This document shows positions 12,950-26,100 of a stretch of 64,000 nucleotides of DNA, piece by piece. The stretch spans positions 125,338 to 189,337 of the forward strand of contig JTDE01000109.1 in NCBI GenBank assembly GCA_014338405.1, written 5' to 3'. The position numbers and the translations under genes are program-made. Position 1 is the first letter of the stretch, and every line of letters begins with the position of its first letter. The stretch is from Paragonimus skrjabini miyazakii. Its lineage: Eukaryota > Platyhelminthes > Trematoda > Plagiorchiida > Troglotrematidae. The notes beneath the pieces were generated by a model. It had not been told where the DNA came from, did not search any database, and saw only the letters and a program-made list of their open reading frames with translations.

Positions 12950-15300
12950 GCTAGTAGACGTTACTATATCGTTTATTACCGTCAGCCGTACATACGAAAC
13001 TTTATGACTAGGTATAACATATAGATTACAAAAATCTCAACACCTCGTAGTATCGACGCTTTTTGTTGATGGCCATATCCAAGGTGCTTTTCTCACAGGT
13101 CCAAACACGAACGTATGTTTCAAAATGAACATAACAATACTTTACGTTCGATGCATATGAATGCGACGTGCAGACCCCAGCAACAGATTTTAGTATAATG
13201 ATGTTGTAATGTACAGATCCTACATTATACATGGTGCGATTCAGCAATTTCAGCCTGATCTGATGGATTCATCGTTAGTTTTACTGGACGACAATTTATT
13301 ATTATATGGTTAAATGGTTGAAGATTAATGCTGACGTTCTTATTTAGTTTGCGGTGTCTTGACTGCGTTGTTTTGTGGGAAGTTATTCGATCCCTTGACT
13401 GCGTTTGACTAATCTGACATGTTTCCAGGTCTGATGACAAACTCGGTAACGGAACTCGTCTTACAACAAAGTGAACTTAGTGTTCAGTCACCGGTAAAAT
13501 CCGTGCGTTCTTTTAGTTGTTTCTCTTCTTCTTATCGTAGATGACCAGACGTCCTTTGCGGACGCTAATCATTTAAGCTGATAGCAGTGGAAACCTGCCA
13601 CTTTCTAGGAATCAGGTTTCAGCCAACTACTTTCAAAAATTTTCCAAAATGATGGTTTAGAGGAGTTCACATGATTTTTGTTATTCGTCAGAGATGTATA
13701 CCTTATATTATTCTGTATAGATTCCTCAATTAACCTGGTTAATAATGTTGAAAACATGCTTCGCACATGAAACTTTTCACTTTAGTGGCCCGTTCCATAT
13801 AATGCGTAACAAATCGTAGGCCATAGAAATTGGTATTCTTCAATAATACCTAAGTTTCTGAGGGTGAATATCATATACCAGTTGGAACTAAACGTTCAAA
13901 ACTGACAACGGAAAGTTCGAAATTGACCACGATGAAAGAGCACAGCTTTTCCTTAAACAAAATGTGCTGTTCAGCCAAATTACGACACAATAGTCAGAAG
14001 GTTTCTACAGGCAGAAAGCTATTTGCATTTGACGTCAGCCTTGAAGTCAGGTAAACCAAACATAGACTGTGTGTAGTTCAATAAAAGTACATCCCTATAT
14101 ATACCGGTATCTGAACTCAACCTTTGGTATATATACTGTCCACGTGTTAATCGTAAGTCATGGAGTTGCACCGTGAATTTCCTATTCGGATCGCATCTGT
14201 TTCCACATGCTTATCGCGTTGATACCTGCGTTACTTTTTATCACAACTTGCACTGGTCTCTCCAACTCAGTACAATTTTTATGAAAGTCAGGTATCCTAA
14301 ACAAAAACCGATCTCCCCAGTTGGTTCTCAGCCATAACAGTACGTGTTTAACCTAATGTTTTTCAGGTAGTTGGGCGCACCCAAGTACGGTTTTGTAGCC
14401 TACTCTCGATAAATTTGAGCCTAACCGTCCTAAACATCTTGACTGCTTTTGAATAGGTCGTGTGAGAACAAATCCAGTTTTGTCATGACGGAAAGTCAGT
14501 ACAAGAAGCATAAATAGCGACAACCGAGTAGTCCATTTGCGTAACCCAACTCTGATCACCTGCTGTCTCCATTCGGCACAGGCTTGGGAATACGAACCCT
14601 GAGTCATACATTCTGGTCTTGTTGGTGCTACCGTAGGTTGTTGGTTAATTTCCAATCAAATCGGATGTTTCTGCGCCATTCAGTAGGCGCTTATGTGCCA
14701 GTCAACTCCAGTTTGAACATTTTGCATTTTGTTTATTTTTTCCCACTGGTGGGGTCAGTGCCATATGCAATGTTTACTCATACACATACGTACATACAGA
14801 TAAATTTAATTGACGCCTGCCGTCCAACCTCACTTTGCTTGTTGATAAAGTATCAATCGAATGTGGCGAATATTTATGCACAGACTTGTGATTGGCCCCT
14901 CCATGCGAATTGGAAAGTCTAATCAGTTCCTATGACCCGCTTGTCAGTTATCACTTTACTCGCGCGTCACCGGTGCACATATCGTTTGCTCGATGTCAAA
15001 TCGAAATTCTGTTCAGTATCCAGCTAAAACAGTTCTCCTTGAATTAAATGCACGTCAACATCTTTCATCGTTGATCACTATATATCAATCTGGGTTTTCC
15101 ATTCTTGCTTGTGTAACAAAAATCGGACAGACCGATCGAACCATCTAATTGGAACTAAAGACTACAGGTGGTTTCTTCTACTTATTATTCAATTAAACAG
15201 GTGGCCCCAGCAAGGATCATGTCAAATTTAAATGTAACAAATCATTCACCATAACAATTGGTCAATTCGTTTCAGATATACCCATTACGTTATTGAGAAC
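12950..15300. other. No gene supported; overlapping open frames at 14.35-14.92 kb
   Basis: Frames at 14655-14353 (-, 100 codons) and 14584-14922 (+, 112 codons) overlap on opposite strands. The minus frame has a tail LGCAQLPEKH and little biased composition. They could be remnants of an unrecognised repeat. No splice signals or known domains were seen. Confidence 0.4.
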
Positions 15301-15304
15301 AGAG

Positions 15305-15681
15305 ACATATAGGCGAACATATGTTTTCGATAATTCATCTTCAGGCCGGTACAATTATATAAGGAGTTAATAGAGTTAGTTTGAGATATCGATCAGACTT
15401 ATTACAGAGAAACCAGGTCACTGGTTAGTCGAATTGCGATGACTTGATTGGTCGGTTACGTCACGCTTGTCCATTGGTTTGACCGCGCAGGTTGGCCATC
15501 GATCCGGTGGATTTGTGGCCATGGTAGTTGCAGCGCTTGAACAAACCGTTTTTGATGACATAATACCGGGTCAAGCAGCCTGATTCCAATTGCCTCGGCA
15601 GTACAGTCTTCTAATTCGGATCCCTTTTGATGGGTTGCCTGGCCTGAAGATGAATTATCGAAAACATGTTCGCCTATATGT
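15305..15681. repeat. Near-perfect inverted repeat with 293-bp spacer
   Basis: The left arm (15305-15347) and the reverse complement of the right arm (15641-15681) are identical over 41 bases, apart from an extra AT in the left arm within AACATATGTTTT. Arms begin ACATATAGGCGAAC and end TTCATCTTCAGGCC. A 98-codon minus-strand frame (15752-15456) crosses the right arm and most of the spacer. Its protein is not recognised. AATTGGTCAATTC at about 15256 and AATTGGTTAATTC at about 15683 are similar direct flanks but do not abut the left arm. This may be a foldback or MITE-like element, or two inverted copies of a longer repeat. Confidence 0.75.
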
Positions 15682-15689
15682 AATTGGTT

Positions 15690-18600
15690 AATTCTGATAG
15701 AAAGCTTGATATGAACTTTAATAAGTTTGATACCTACATAGTCCGGTTGCATTCCGGATAGGTAACATTTTCCACTGTTATCGGGTGACTGGTTTGGTGA
15801 ACAATCTAATTTGATTGCCAGTAGGATCCGATTATAGATTCAGTAATCAGACAGGTGATTTTGATTGACAAGTTCGATAGGAAACACCAGAACGTTATAC
15901 GTCACATCAACCAAAACGTTTAGACTTCTGATTTTGTGATCTTCATTCTCTCGCTTCTGAAATCAACTAGAACAGGTTGCATTCCAGCAGGTTCCACTTA
16001 CTAAAAATATAACACTAGTGGATAGTGGTGTAAATGGCACCTTAGCTTTCGAGTAGACATTCTCACCCGGCCATGGATCTTGCACGGAGTTCACTCATGT
16101 GGTTATGAATACTAGAATAAGCAGAGTTGAATGTACTTTACGCTGTATCTACTGGGAAACTGTAGACGTTCGTTGCTCTAAAAGTTTATTAATAAGGTAC
16201 AGTTATCTGAGCCCTGAGTTCGATTCGAGCTGTGATACCGGCGTATTGGTTATGTATATTTTGACCAGACTAATCGGTATTCATACTTGTTACATATGCT
16301 TAGAAGATATGTACATCTTTTGTTGATTTTAATTCACATGAGGCACTGTCTGTATTTTTAAACAGAGGAGATATTTTTAGTTGGTACGGTGATTCTGTGG
16401 AGTAAATTGGAGGCCACCCAATAGCAAAAGAATTTATGGAACACCAGAAGGGTCAGAAGACCTCACTCAGCGTTCAGTATCCCAAAAATCTGAATACTAG
16501 TAATTTTTGAGAAGGTTTACCGACATACCCTAAATGTTTGGTCCAAGTTTTATCTATGAAGTTAAATGTTTCTGACATCTATGGTGTTCGTTCGGATTTC
16601 GTCAAAATATGCACCATTCCCTTAAATTAAACAAACGAAAAAGGTTTCAACAAATCGGAACAATTGTAATACTTCACGTTTCAGCCACTTCTGGCAGCCT
16701 TTAATCGTCTTTCAATGAAAACAGTGGATCACGAAACCAATGATCAGTGTCACCGGGTGTGGTTAGACCATGGAGAACTGCAACTTGTTTTTATTCTTAG
16801 CATGAGAATGGTGATAAGAAGATCATCCTGGTGGGTGATAACGTCTTGCATTGTTTCTTCAGTAACAAACAATTATAGTCTGATACATATAAAAGACTAA
16901 TGGAGTGGGGATGGACAGTGGAAAAGCTTAAAAGTCAAACGGACAGGCGGACATATGTGTTAAACTATCAGATTTATGGGAGTCTATGGCTCGCACAATT
17001 GTTTCAATATTCATAAAGCTGATTTGAGGTGGCTAATCGCGACCGCCTGTGTGAAATTCAGGAAGCATAAGTTATTTCGATGCATCCTGAATGTCGACTG
17101 ATGATTAATCCGTTCACTTGCAAGTAATGTATTCACTGCGCTATATGAAGCCGGAAACTTGCGTTCAGCAGTTTTCGTCTTCTGTGCGTTATATTGAAAT
17201 TTGTAAAGGAATTGAGTTATTGTATATATTAAACTGATTGTTAGAAACGGTTCAGAAACAACGCTCGACATTTCTCACTTTATAAGGACTATATCTGATA
17301 CGGAATAGTCACAAATACAACGAAAAAACTGTGGGACAGAACTGAGCAAGGTTTGCCTTAGTAATACCGAATGGTCTGCTAATTAGCTAGAAAAATTCAA
17401 TACTTCTTGAAGTTAATGGTTTTCTTTTGCTGGTTCAAATTATGACTCCATTTTCATGTGTATATGTTGAAGGTGCAGAAATCATCTTTTTAGTGCGAAC
17501 TGAACTGTGAGGAATTCTGCTTGTCCTATCTTATCAACTCAATTTTGTCATCTTCGAGTAAGAAGTATAGACCAGTTCGTCTTTATTTCTTCGTTTACTT
17601 TAGTGCTTCAAATTTTATTCTTTCATCTCAAAACGTGTGATACACAACAATTTATCGTAATGTTTATAATTGATTGTTTTTTGATCGCCCTCAGTGTACC
17701 CACTTAAGTGATTAAGAGCCTTCTCCACTTGTCAAGACTTCGGGTGTTCTTCGGGACTTAATGCCTCCTCCCTATTTTTCCTTCTATGTGAGCCAAATGC
17801 CCATTCTTAAAACCCGCTTCTCCTAAACTGTGCAGGTGATGTCGCTTTCGGCTTCCAAACAATCAAAAACATGCTCCTTCTTTGCCATGTAGAATGGTCT
17901 TACCAAACTGACTGTGTGGAGAAGCGCACGCTTATTATCGTTCGATACATCCACATGTATTAATGTTCCGTTCTCTCATCTTAAAGGGGTTTACTGCTAG
18001 CAACTTTTTCATGATTGCCCTAAAAACTGTAGAAACCACGTTACTTTCTAGTTTTTGATTTACCAGATATCTAGGTCTCACAGTGAGCCGCAAGTTGACT
18101 TAGTCTCGTCATGGTGATACTGGTTTTACTAAAGTGAAATGATTCACTTTCATGTTTTAAGTCTAAAAGCACTCCTTGCCACGGATACTCTCATTTTCCA
18201 ACCTGTGAATGCATTCCTAACTCCCGCTTTGGTTGCAGTCTTTTCCGGTCATTTCTGCTGGTCTTCTAACCAAAGATTTTTAGCCTCTTTCAAGATACAT
18301 GAGACGCTTGTCTAACGGTAGCAATATTTCTTGTTATAATTTTATTGATTCCACAGTTGTTCAATATATTAAAGTATGCAGATCGCTTGCCACAAACATT
18401 TTGTACAAATTCGTTTATCTTATTCGTTAAGCTTCTTTTAAATGTGCAACCACATCTTCAACTCGGTCGCATTTCAAATCTACTTAGGCGATCACCCATG
18501 CATAGGGTTTATCAGTGAAGTTAGACTAATAAGTTTATTGAATATCTAGTCTGCTGAAGATGTGGTTGCGTGAATACTGAATTTTCACCCCACCAACATG

Positions 18601-18790
18601 ATAATTTGAACGCAATCTTCGTGGTCTTAGCTTATGATTTCAGTTGATCTCCCCAACCGTACTCTTGAGCAAGTTGTTCACTTTATACTTGCGGTCCTAC
18701 TATAAGTGAAGTAAATCAATCATTCTGGCTGGATGCGATTTTGAAGGGTTTATTTTCTTCAAAAACACGCAAAGTGCTATACGGAGTAAT
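15690..18790. other. No gene seen
   Basis: Only short frames (up to 86 codons) are present. The stretch at 17700-18300 is visibly pyrimidine-rich on the + strand. No recognisable coding motif. Confidence 0.5.
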
Positions 18791-18792
18791 TC

Positions 18793-19317
18793 TTTTTCAT
18801 ATAGATTGAACATCACCCACAATTGATCGCAGCTGTCGCATTCACATAGACTTTCCAGTCGGCCCCTTTTGAAAACAAGCACTAGACTCGAGTTTCGCTC
18901 TCGTTAAAGCTCATCAGTAGTGCATATCATTGCCACTGCCGGGACTAGAACCCTAGCAAAGAAGTCCTAGTCGAGGGGTCATCGATTGGAGCTAACAGAC
19001 AGTAACCGTGTCTCCTCTCGAGGCGATCGGGCAACCTGATCATTACTCACAAGCGAGAGTGATTGAGCGTTCACATATGATAATTCGGTCATGCCTAACG
19101 TGAGGTCAATGGCGCAGTGGTTAACACGGTTGCCTCATGAACAGCGTGTCCGGGGTTCAAGTCCCGGCAGTGGCGATCACATGCCCTACTGACGAGCTCT
19201 AATGGGAGCGAAACTCGAGTCTAGTGCTTCTTATTTTCGAAAGGGGTCGACTGGAAAGTCTATGAGAATGCGACAGCTGCGATCAATTGTGGGTGATGTT
19301 CAATCTATATGAAAAAA
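18793..19317. repeat. Foldback repeat, family 2, with tRNA-like core
   Basis: The left arm (18793-18953) is the inverted copy of the right arm (19153-19317). Arms are about 160 bp and match closely, with only scattered differences, over landmarks such as CATATAGATTGAACATCACCC, GACTTTCCAGTCG, GACTCGAGTTTCGCTC and CACTGCCGGGACT. The spacer of about 200 bp contains the 5' part of the + oriented unit, which runs into the right arm through a tRNA-like sequence (about 19102-19172). So the left arm is an inverted piece of the unit's 3' half. The RNA would form a very long hairpin. Minus-strand frame 18882-18700 is a shadow. Confidence 0.85.
19110..19164 (+). promoter_or_regulatory. tRNA-like Pol III A and B boxes in family 2 repeat
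   Basis: TGGCGCAGTGG at 19110-19120 fits an A box and GGTTCAAGTCC at 19154-19164 fits a B box, with tRNA-like spacing. The T stem is five pairs with one mismatch. The start AGGTCAATGGCGC and the end CAGTGGCGATC do not give a full acceptor stem, so this is tRNA-derived and not a functional tRNA. The left inverted arm carries a mutated B box (GGGACTAGAACCC). Confidence 0.6.
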
Positions 19318-19855
19318 CCAAAATCCCCTACTACTCATCAATAATTCTTTTTCCACGATAGATCTATTATCAAAATTCGCTCCACATGGAAAATTTGGGT
19401 GTCTTTCATTTCACGTCTAACACAAAGGAAATGTATTGTTAAGCCTTTAAAATTAGCAATCCCAGCAGAAATTTTGTCTGGAAAGTTATCCTTATTTTAT
19501 GTTATATTCCACAGGAGAGATATGGGGATACTTAGGCGAGTGGCCCAGTAGATAGCCTTGAAAATCCCATCAACAGAAACGCTGGCTTGGAGCTATATAT
19601 TGCACAATGTTTTTTCGTGATTATGCATTTGAGTAAGGAAAGCACACGCGAAAATTAAGTAGCTCGTGAAATCATAGCGGCTCACAATAACTTTTCTCGA
19701 TCCACTTGTCATACACTTTGCAAGGCTACGTTATATTGAATTAGGTCCTGTTAAGTCGCGCAGTTTTCAATGCGGTCTTCCAAACTATTCGCTGATGTCT
19801 ACTAAATATTGGAAACGGGTTTGCGATAACGTGTACATTTGGACATTTGGGGGGC
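19318..19855. other. No gene seen
   Basis: Just after the foldback repeat the family 2 tail AAAACCAAAATCCCCTACTACT is visible to about 19345. Beyond that there is AT-rich sequence without a credible frame. Confidence 0.5.
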
Positions 19856-19859
19856 ATTT

Positions 19860-20114
19860 TTACAGGAAACAGCCTCCAACACGGTTGAGGCGTCCTGTGA
19901 ACAACATTCTGACATTCGGTAAGGTTTTGTTCAATGAAGTAAAGGTCACTTCTGTCGCAAAAACTATTCCTATAGCCTCGACATGTCTATCTTTGTACGT
20001 TATATCAACACCATAATATTCCAGTACGTTTATGAGGAGTTGAATATCATTATATTCTAAAGGCACATTAAATCTGTCATTCTTCAGTCTGTTACGGACT
20101 GAGCCCAGGGTGAA
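19860..20114 (-). CDS. Probable exon of an unrecognised gene, minus strand
   Basis: On the minus strand a pyrimidine-containing tract ending ATTTCATTTCAG is followed immediately by an open phase-0 frame of 84 codons to a TAA at 19862-19860. The peptide starts FTLGSVRNRLKNDRFNVP, continues through LLINVLEYYGVDITYKDR, and ends VGGCFL. Its balanced mix of charged and hydrophobic residues looks like a folded domain, unlike most frames here. The end could be the stop or a weak GTAAAA donor overlapping it. The frame extends 24 codons upstream of the AG, but that part reads like intron. I do not recognise the family, and no second exon of this gene was found in the window. Confidence 0.5.
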   Translation of the reverse strand, partial: FTLGSVRNRLKNDRFNVPLEYNDIQLLINVLEYYGVDITYKDRHVEAIGIVFATEVTFTSLNKTLPNVRMLFTGRLNRVGGCFL

Positions 20115-23100
20115 CTGAAATGAAATATGTTTGTTCGGTGAACATAAATGTCTTTTACTTAGAATATCAAGGCAATGGAAACACAATCAAGCATATGTAT
20201 GCTTTCCCTATGTAATGATAAACTCTTCGATGAGTTTTTGAAGTGAATGTTACTCGCAATTGAGGGCAGCTGTCACAATCCCGTAGACAATTTATCGAAG
20301 CCATTTGGCTTGGTTTTAACATTGGAATCACAGTTTAAAAGTGACACTAATTTAAACGAACCTGATAATTTTTAAAGTTGCATTCAGTACTCCACCCACC
20401 CCCCAAAAGTGACATCTTCCACAAACCGCAAATGTGATGCTCCGGTAGACAGGGCATCTCGTTATGTGAAATCCGTTCGGTGTTAGGTTCACTCAGTAAG
20501 TGAGCAAATGTATCAGGTCGGGCCAATCAAAACAGCTTTGCGCTTGATTGATTCTATTGACTTAGTGCTGTACAGCCTGATAAACTTTTAAAAATGGAAA
20601 ATTGACATTTTATGCCGGTTGGCTTGTTACGCCGATTACGCAATTATCACAAACTGATGAAGAAAGGCAAGCAGAGAAAAACACTGAAGACATTCGGATA
20701 AACTAGAGAAACTGTGAGCTAAATGATGTCAAAACATTCAGTAGGTGTTGTCTTCACACAGTATGATTGCATGCGGGTTGGGATAGTGTCAAGTTGCTCA
20801 GATACAAGCAACATCCAAATCACGTTCACAGAATTCTCGACAAATTGAAAGACGTCATAACTAATCTGTTAGCTGGACTCAGTAGCAAGTTGAACAAGAC
20901 AATGTGGGAAAAGTTGATGTATTTTGGGGGACGCCAATGATTCGGTTGTTTTAGTAACATCCAAAACACTTGTCGCTCATGAGTCGTTTCTTTCTGCTTC
21001 GTGGCTCAATAACCTTCAGTCTCCACTGGAATTTCGTAACTCCAAGGCACTGCGAGTTCGAAATGAAATCTTTACTGTTCTCCAAGCATTCACATTTTTT
21101 AGACGTCATGCCCAATCAGTATGGTCTACACCTCCCATAGATCGCTTTAGCTGGAAGCAGTTGTCTAATGTGGCTTAAGGCAAACAACTGCTTCGAACTA
21201 AACAAAACTCGATTTATTAGTGGTATATGTTGCGTAGGTTTGCCTTTCAGACTGACGTGTGAAAATTATTCAAGATTGTTACTGCCAAAAGTGGAAACAA
21301 AGTAAAACTGCGGTTACTCCAAAGAGTGACTGGACACGACTGAAACCCTCAATAAGCGGTTTCTACGAGTACTTAAATTTTAACCACTTTTACATTCCGT
21401 CAATGTGGATGAGAACAGTCTACACCCCGATTACCAATACTCACTGGCTGCAACCATAAAAGTTAGTGTTATTAATTTCTCATTATGTTCACCTTCGAGC
21501 CTTCATCCCACCATTGGTTTAGTTTTTGTTTGGGCCAATCAGGTAGATTAAAACGATAGACCTTCGTGATATGAGCCAAAACCTGTTATCTGTTTGGTCA
21601 GCAGTTCTATGGACATATCATGTTTCGTGGAATTTGTGTGTATTCGCGAGAAAGTTTGTTAGACAATCGAATGGTCCCGGAAATTCCATCTCTTAAACGG
21701 AGGCGCCAAGTACAAAGGCATTTAATATTTGGTCAACGTTTTTGTTTGAGAGTTTTTCTGAACAATTTCTTCCGAATGGGAGTATTGTGTTAATACTTTG
21801 CGTGAATTTCCGGCACACGATCTTTTCATCCCAGAAAAGGTAATAACTAATTAGACCAGTTTTCACTTTCACAATTAGACATGAAATTGAACTCAGGGAC
21901 TTTTGAGTGGGAGAAAACTGGGACAATGCAAAAAGCAGTGAATACTCGATTCGGACTATTGAGCCATGTGCAAAATATAGTCGACGGACTTCACTACACT
22001 GCTACAAAAGACAGTGATTGTTTAGACATCACCGCGAGACCCTACTTCGGGTCACACAACTGAAACTCACACCATCTTACCAACGTGGTCGTGAACGCAA
22101 GCAGTTTCTTAGCTAGTGTATACGTCAATCAAATTTGGTACATTTCGACACGACTAATTGGAGTCGCTTCGACCTCCGAACTTGTTTCACGGTCTGCCTA
22201 ACGGAATAATGTTTCATTTCGCAATTTATTGATTATCAGGTCTACTGAATCCATGGGTATCCACGGTTGTGGCGAACGACACTCGATGTTGACAAATCAC
22301 CGTGTATGCCTGACAAAATTAGGAGAAGAAAAATTTAAGTTCGTCTACTTATGCTTCAAACACTATTTTGGCACAGTCAACTGTTACATGGATTGCGCAC
22401 TCTATAGCACGTACGCGAATTCCCGAGCGATTATCTGGTGATAAAGCAATTCAGGAAATTCCTCTCAGAGGATGATATCCAAGAAAATGTCGTGCCGGTA
22501 TCGCTATTTCCAGGTCTACCATAACAACATAAAAACTGATGGGGTTTACGTGCATTTTGTTCAGCATATTACAGAACCTGAGCGACATAACTTGGAAATG
22601 TTTTAGAAGTTGATACAGCCATGATTCGCAATCGATTATCGTTTCAACCACTCACGTACATACTGTCATTCTTGATCCCATCTTGTAGTATTCACCAACT
22701 CATTTGTGCTGTGGTGTCCTAGTTGCTTCAGCGAATGTCGTTGCCATTAGAATATGCGGACTACCTCATAGTACGTTGAAATCAGATGAGATTCATTCAT
22801 CTCGCAACCATCGGTCTTTAGGTCGGTGTTCATAATGTTTGTTTGTTACTCATTACGAGTAGACACCGACCTCTGTTCTAACGCTTACAACATAACCGCT
22901 CAAGCTGCATTGATCTTCATTCAACAGACTCGCCGAGGGATAAAGCATGCGAGGAGGGGCGCACTCACCTTCACACCAACTAGTCTGTTTTGACATACAC
23001 AGTTTGGGGAGTCGGCGCGCGATGCAAAATGAGTTTGATCCGCAGATAATTTCCTCATATTTGAGACATTATTGGTCAATGTGATGGTAACCAGTTCAAA

Positions 23101-26100
23101 TTTGATGACAATAAGCTGAATACATGCGAATACGGGTTAGATGTTGGTGGTTAAGGACTGACCGCGATCAAAGAATGGCTAACGAATGGTAAAGAAACTT
23201 GAAGCTCAGTAGCAGACAGAGGTCACATTATAGTGGAGTAGAACAATGCATTTTATCGGAATTGTAAAGTGTTGAAATGCAATGGTTTTAATTTCATTAG
23301 CACTATATATACGAAATACTGACCTGTTGAATTCACGTCACAGTTCGCTAATTATTTCATATAAAGATTGACTACACATATGCAACATTTGAAACAGCAT
23401 ACATTTACGATGAACAATATTGAGCTGATAACAGTTCATTAAGATTATTCAGCATGGGTTCTGTAATCGATAGTGAAAGCCCGTTAAATCTGACAGCAAT
23501 GATCACTGCTCATTAACGTTTACAGACCATTAGTTACAAAATCTAGGTCGGTTGAAATAGCGATGATGATTTGATGTACTATCGTCATGACGCCTGCTAT
23601 CTATAAAATTAATTAGGTTAATTCCTAAATACCATCAAGAAGAAAGACATAACCCGGAAAACTTTCACAAAAGTCGGCGAAATCTTTGCGCCCTTACCGA
23701 CAACCCGTGTATGGAATCAATTGGGCAACAATCATTTAAACAAAAAATAGGTCTGGTAATGATTGAAAGATTTTCTTTGCAACACTGTTGCGTAGTCACA
23801 AGTCGCTCGTCATTCGTCAAAAGAAATTCACAGAAATACTGGGATAGTCGTGAGTTTGACTGATTTAGGTTGACTTATAACCCGTGGTCTTAAGTTTTGC
23901 TCAGGTGACATTAGTAGTTTGTTTACTCACCCGACCAAAAGTCTAAAATTGTATCCAAAGTGAAATTCACATGGTGGAATCCTTAGACTTTGCTTTGAAT
24001 GTCTAAGTTGAGTGGGGCAACTATCTGCTTTGAAGTTCTTAGAGTTAACATTTATGATGCTGCCCAAACAAGCTTCGCGAAGGAATCAGCGATGAGAAAG
24101 CTGTCATCGATAATGGCCAGGTACCTAGCTGACACATGTGTACATGCCTGACAGTATCCGTTTTTATACGTTAACTTGTCGTGCTGGTCGAATCCGAAAG
24201 GACGACTGCGTGCATGCGTCATCAAGCGTAGTTTGCACAAGTACACTTGTGCTCCTATTCAAGCACATCCGGTATCCGGTGTAAACCGGAAGCAATAGGA
24301 CAGGGATGTGCGTAAGTGAAGACATCCACAGTCCGGTCGACTGATGTCAGCTGGTTACAATGTAGACTAGATTGATTATACAAAGGGGGACATTGGTCCA
24401 TTTTGAAAAGGATAATAAAAACAAATGGACTGAAATCTTCACTTATAGGTCAAACAGAACCTTCAGGACAAAATACATTAAAAATCTACGGAAAAGGAAC
24501 AGATTGGTTCCCAATAACACCTTTACATAAACAAGTAACGAGTGGTTTACCGGACTGTCATGGGTCGTTGGTTGATGTGATTCAGGCTGACATCAACTTT
24601 CTCTAGATGCAGCAGGTGACGTGGCTTTGGTGACTGTTCAATGTGGACACACTAGTCGCTTACCAGCCGGATGGGTCCACGAGGTTGTCAACACGACACA
24701 CTGCGACTACAGCCCATTTGTATATCGTTCACTTCAGTTCACCACCGTCGGGCTGTCGTAGATTGTACATTTAACTTTCATTTGGGTTCCCAATCACAAG
24801 GAGATCTGATGCCAGCCTGTATCCATCCATATTCTAATATCTACACTACAATTCAGTAGGCTTGGCTGATATCCTGTCATCCCGGTTTTTGGTGGTTAGA
24901 AGTTTGCTTATTGACATTTGGCCACCCATATAACAATTGCCTAGAGATCCGCCCATCAGTCATCCCAGCCGACGAAGCCGCTTAACCAGCAAATTAAAGC
25001 TATTTTTGTCCACCTGTACCCAGCGGAATACTTCTATGTTGAGGATTTCACTAATGCAGCTGTAAGATACATAATATTGTTCTCAATACAGCTGGAACAT
25101 CCAAGCCTAAATTAGTCGTGCATACATAAAAGGACGGCTTGGTATGTGATCGGATAATACCGGTGCTTGAGTCCTTTTTCTCCCTAACCGGGACAAGGAA
25201 TATGAAACAAGGAACCTCGTTGCGGCATTTACCGAATGAAACGACGTTTCCAATCACTTGTTCGGATAATCAATAGGTTCCGAATCTGACAGACGATACC
25301 TATAACTACTACTCGGCAGAACAGTTGTTCTTTTTTTTCCATGAAGACCTACTGGTTTAATTCATTTGTTGGTAAATTCGACGAACAGTGTCAGGTGCTG
25401 AAGTGCGAGGTGTGAGGCCGAACAACTACAGACTGCAAACCTTTAATTGGACCGATGATGGTAACTGACGTGATGCCTATCTGAGACTTCTAGAAGTGCG
25501 CGTCTGTGAATGGTTGCGTCACTAGCACGATTAGTTAATTCACTGTGCGTTAACTGATGAAGACAACTATCGTCAAACAATTCACGTTCACTCAAACCTT
25601 TGCAAATAAAAGATCAAGTTTCGGAACCATAGATGGGATGTACATAGGTAGTAAACCCTTTCTGTCGACGGTGACTGAAAACTTTGGAAAACACAGGTGA
25701 CTGCGACAGGTGACTCCGATTTTTTATTGCAATCTTTTGAACTAAAGCGCAAGAGCCTACTTTTAATTCGTTTCCCTCACATTTGTTCCAGCAATTATAT
25801 TTTATTGTCAACCCTTTCGTGGTGATTGAACGACATATGAATTATCACGGGCAATTGTGACTAAACGTCTACAAGTTCAGTAACTCAGTCATGTCAATAT
25901 AACGTTGCCATTTTATGCAAGTACTACTTGGCAAACACAGTCTTTTGCTGTTTATAGGAAATATCACTATAGAGGGTTTGCTATCTGGTGGTAGAATACA
26001 GTTTCTGAGATTTTGGTTTTCCTCATTGTAAAATGCAATACAATCTCTTTACCTGAGTCGCATCAAAAGTGGTAATCAAACGTATTGGATGATGCACCAT

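Noticed and set aside
14353..14922. Overlapping 100- and 112-codon frames on opposite strands
   Set aside because: They may come from an unrecognised repeat, but nothing in the sequence itself supports either as a gene, and I could not name a family.
16190..16245. GAGTTCGATTCGAGC resembling a tRNA B box
   Set aside because: No A box upstream at the right distance and no pairing acceptor ends.
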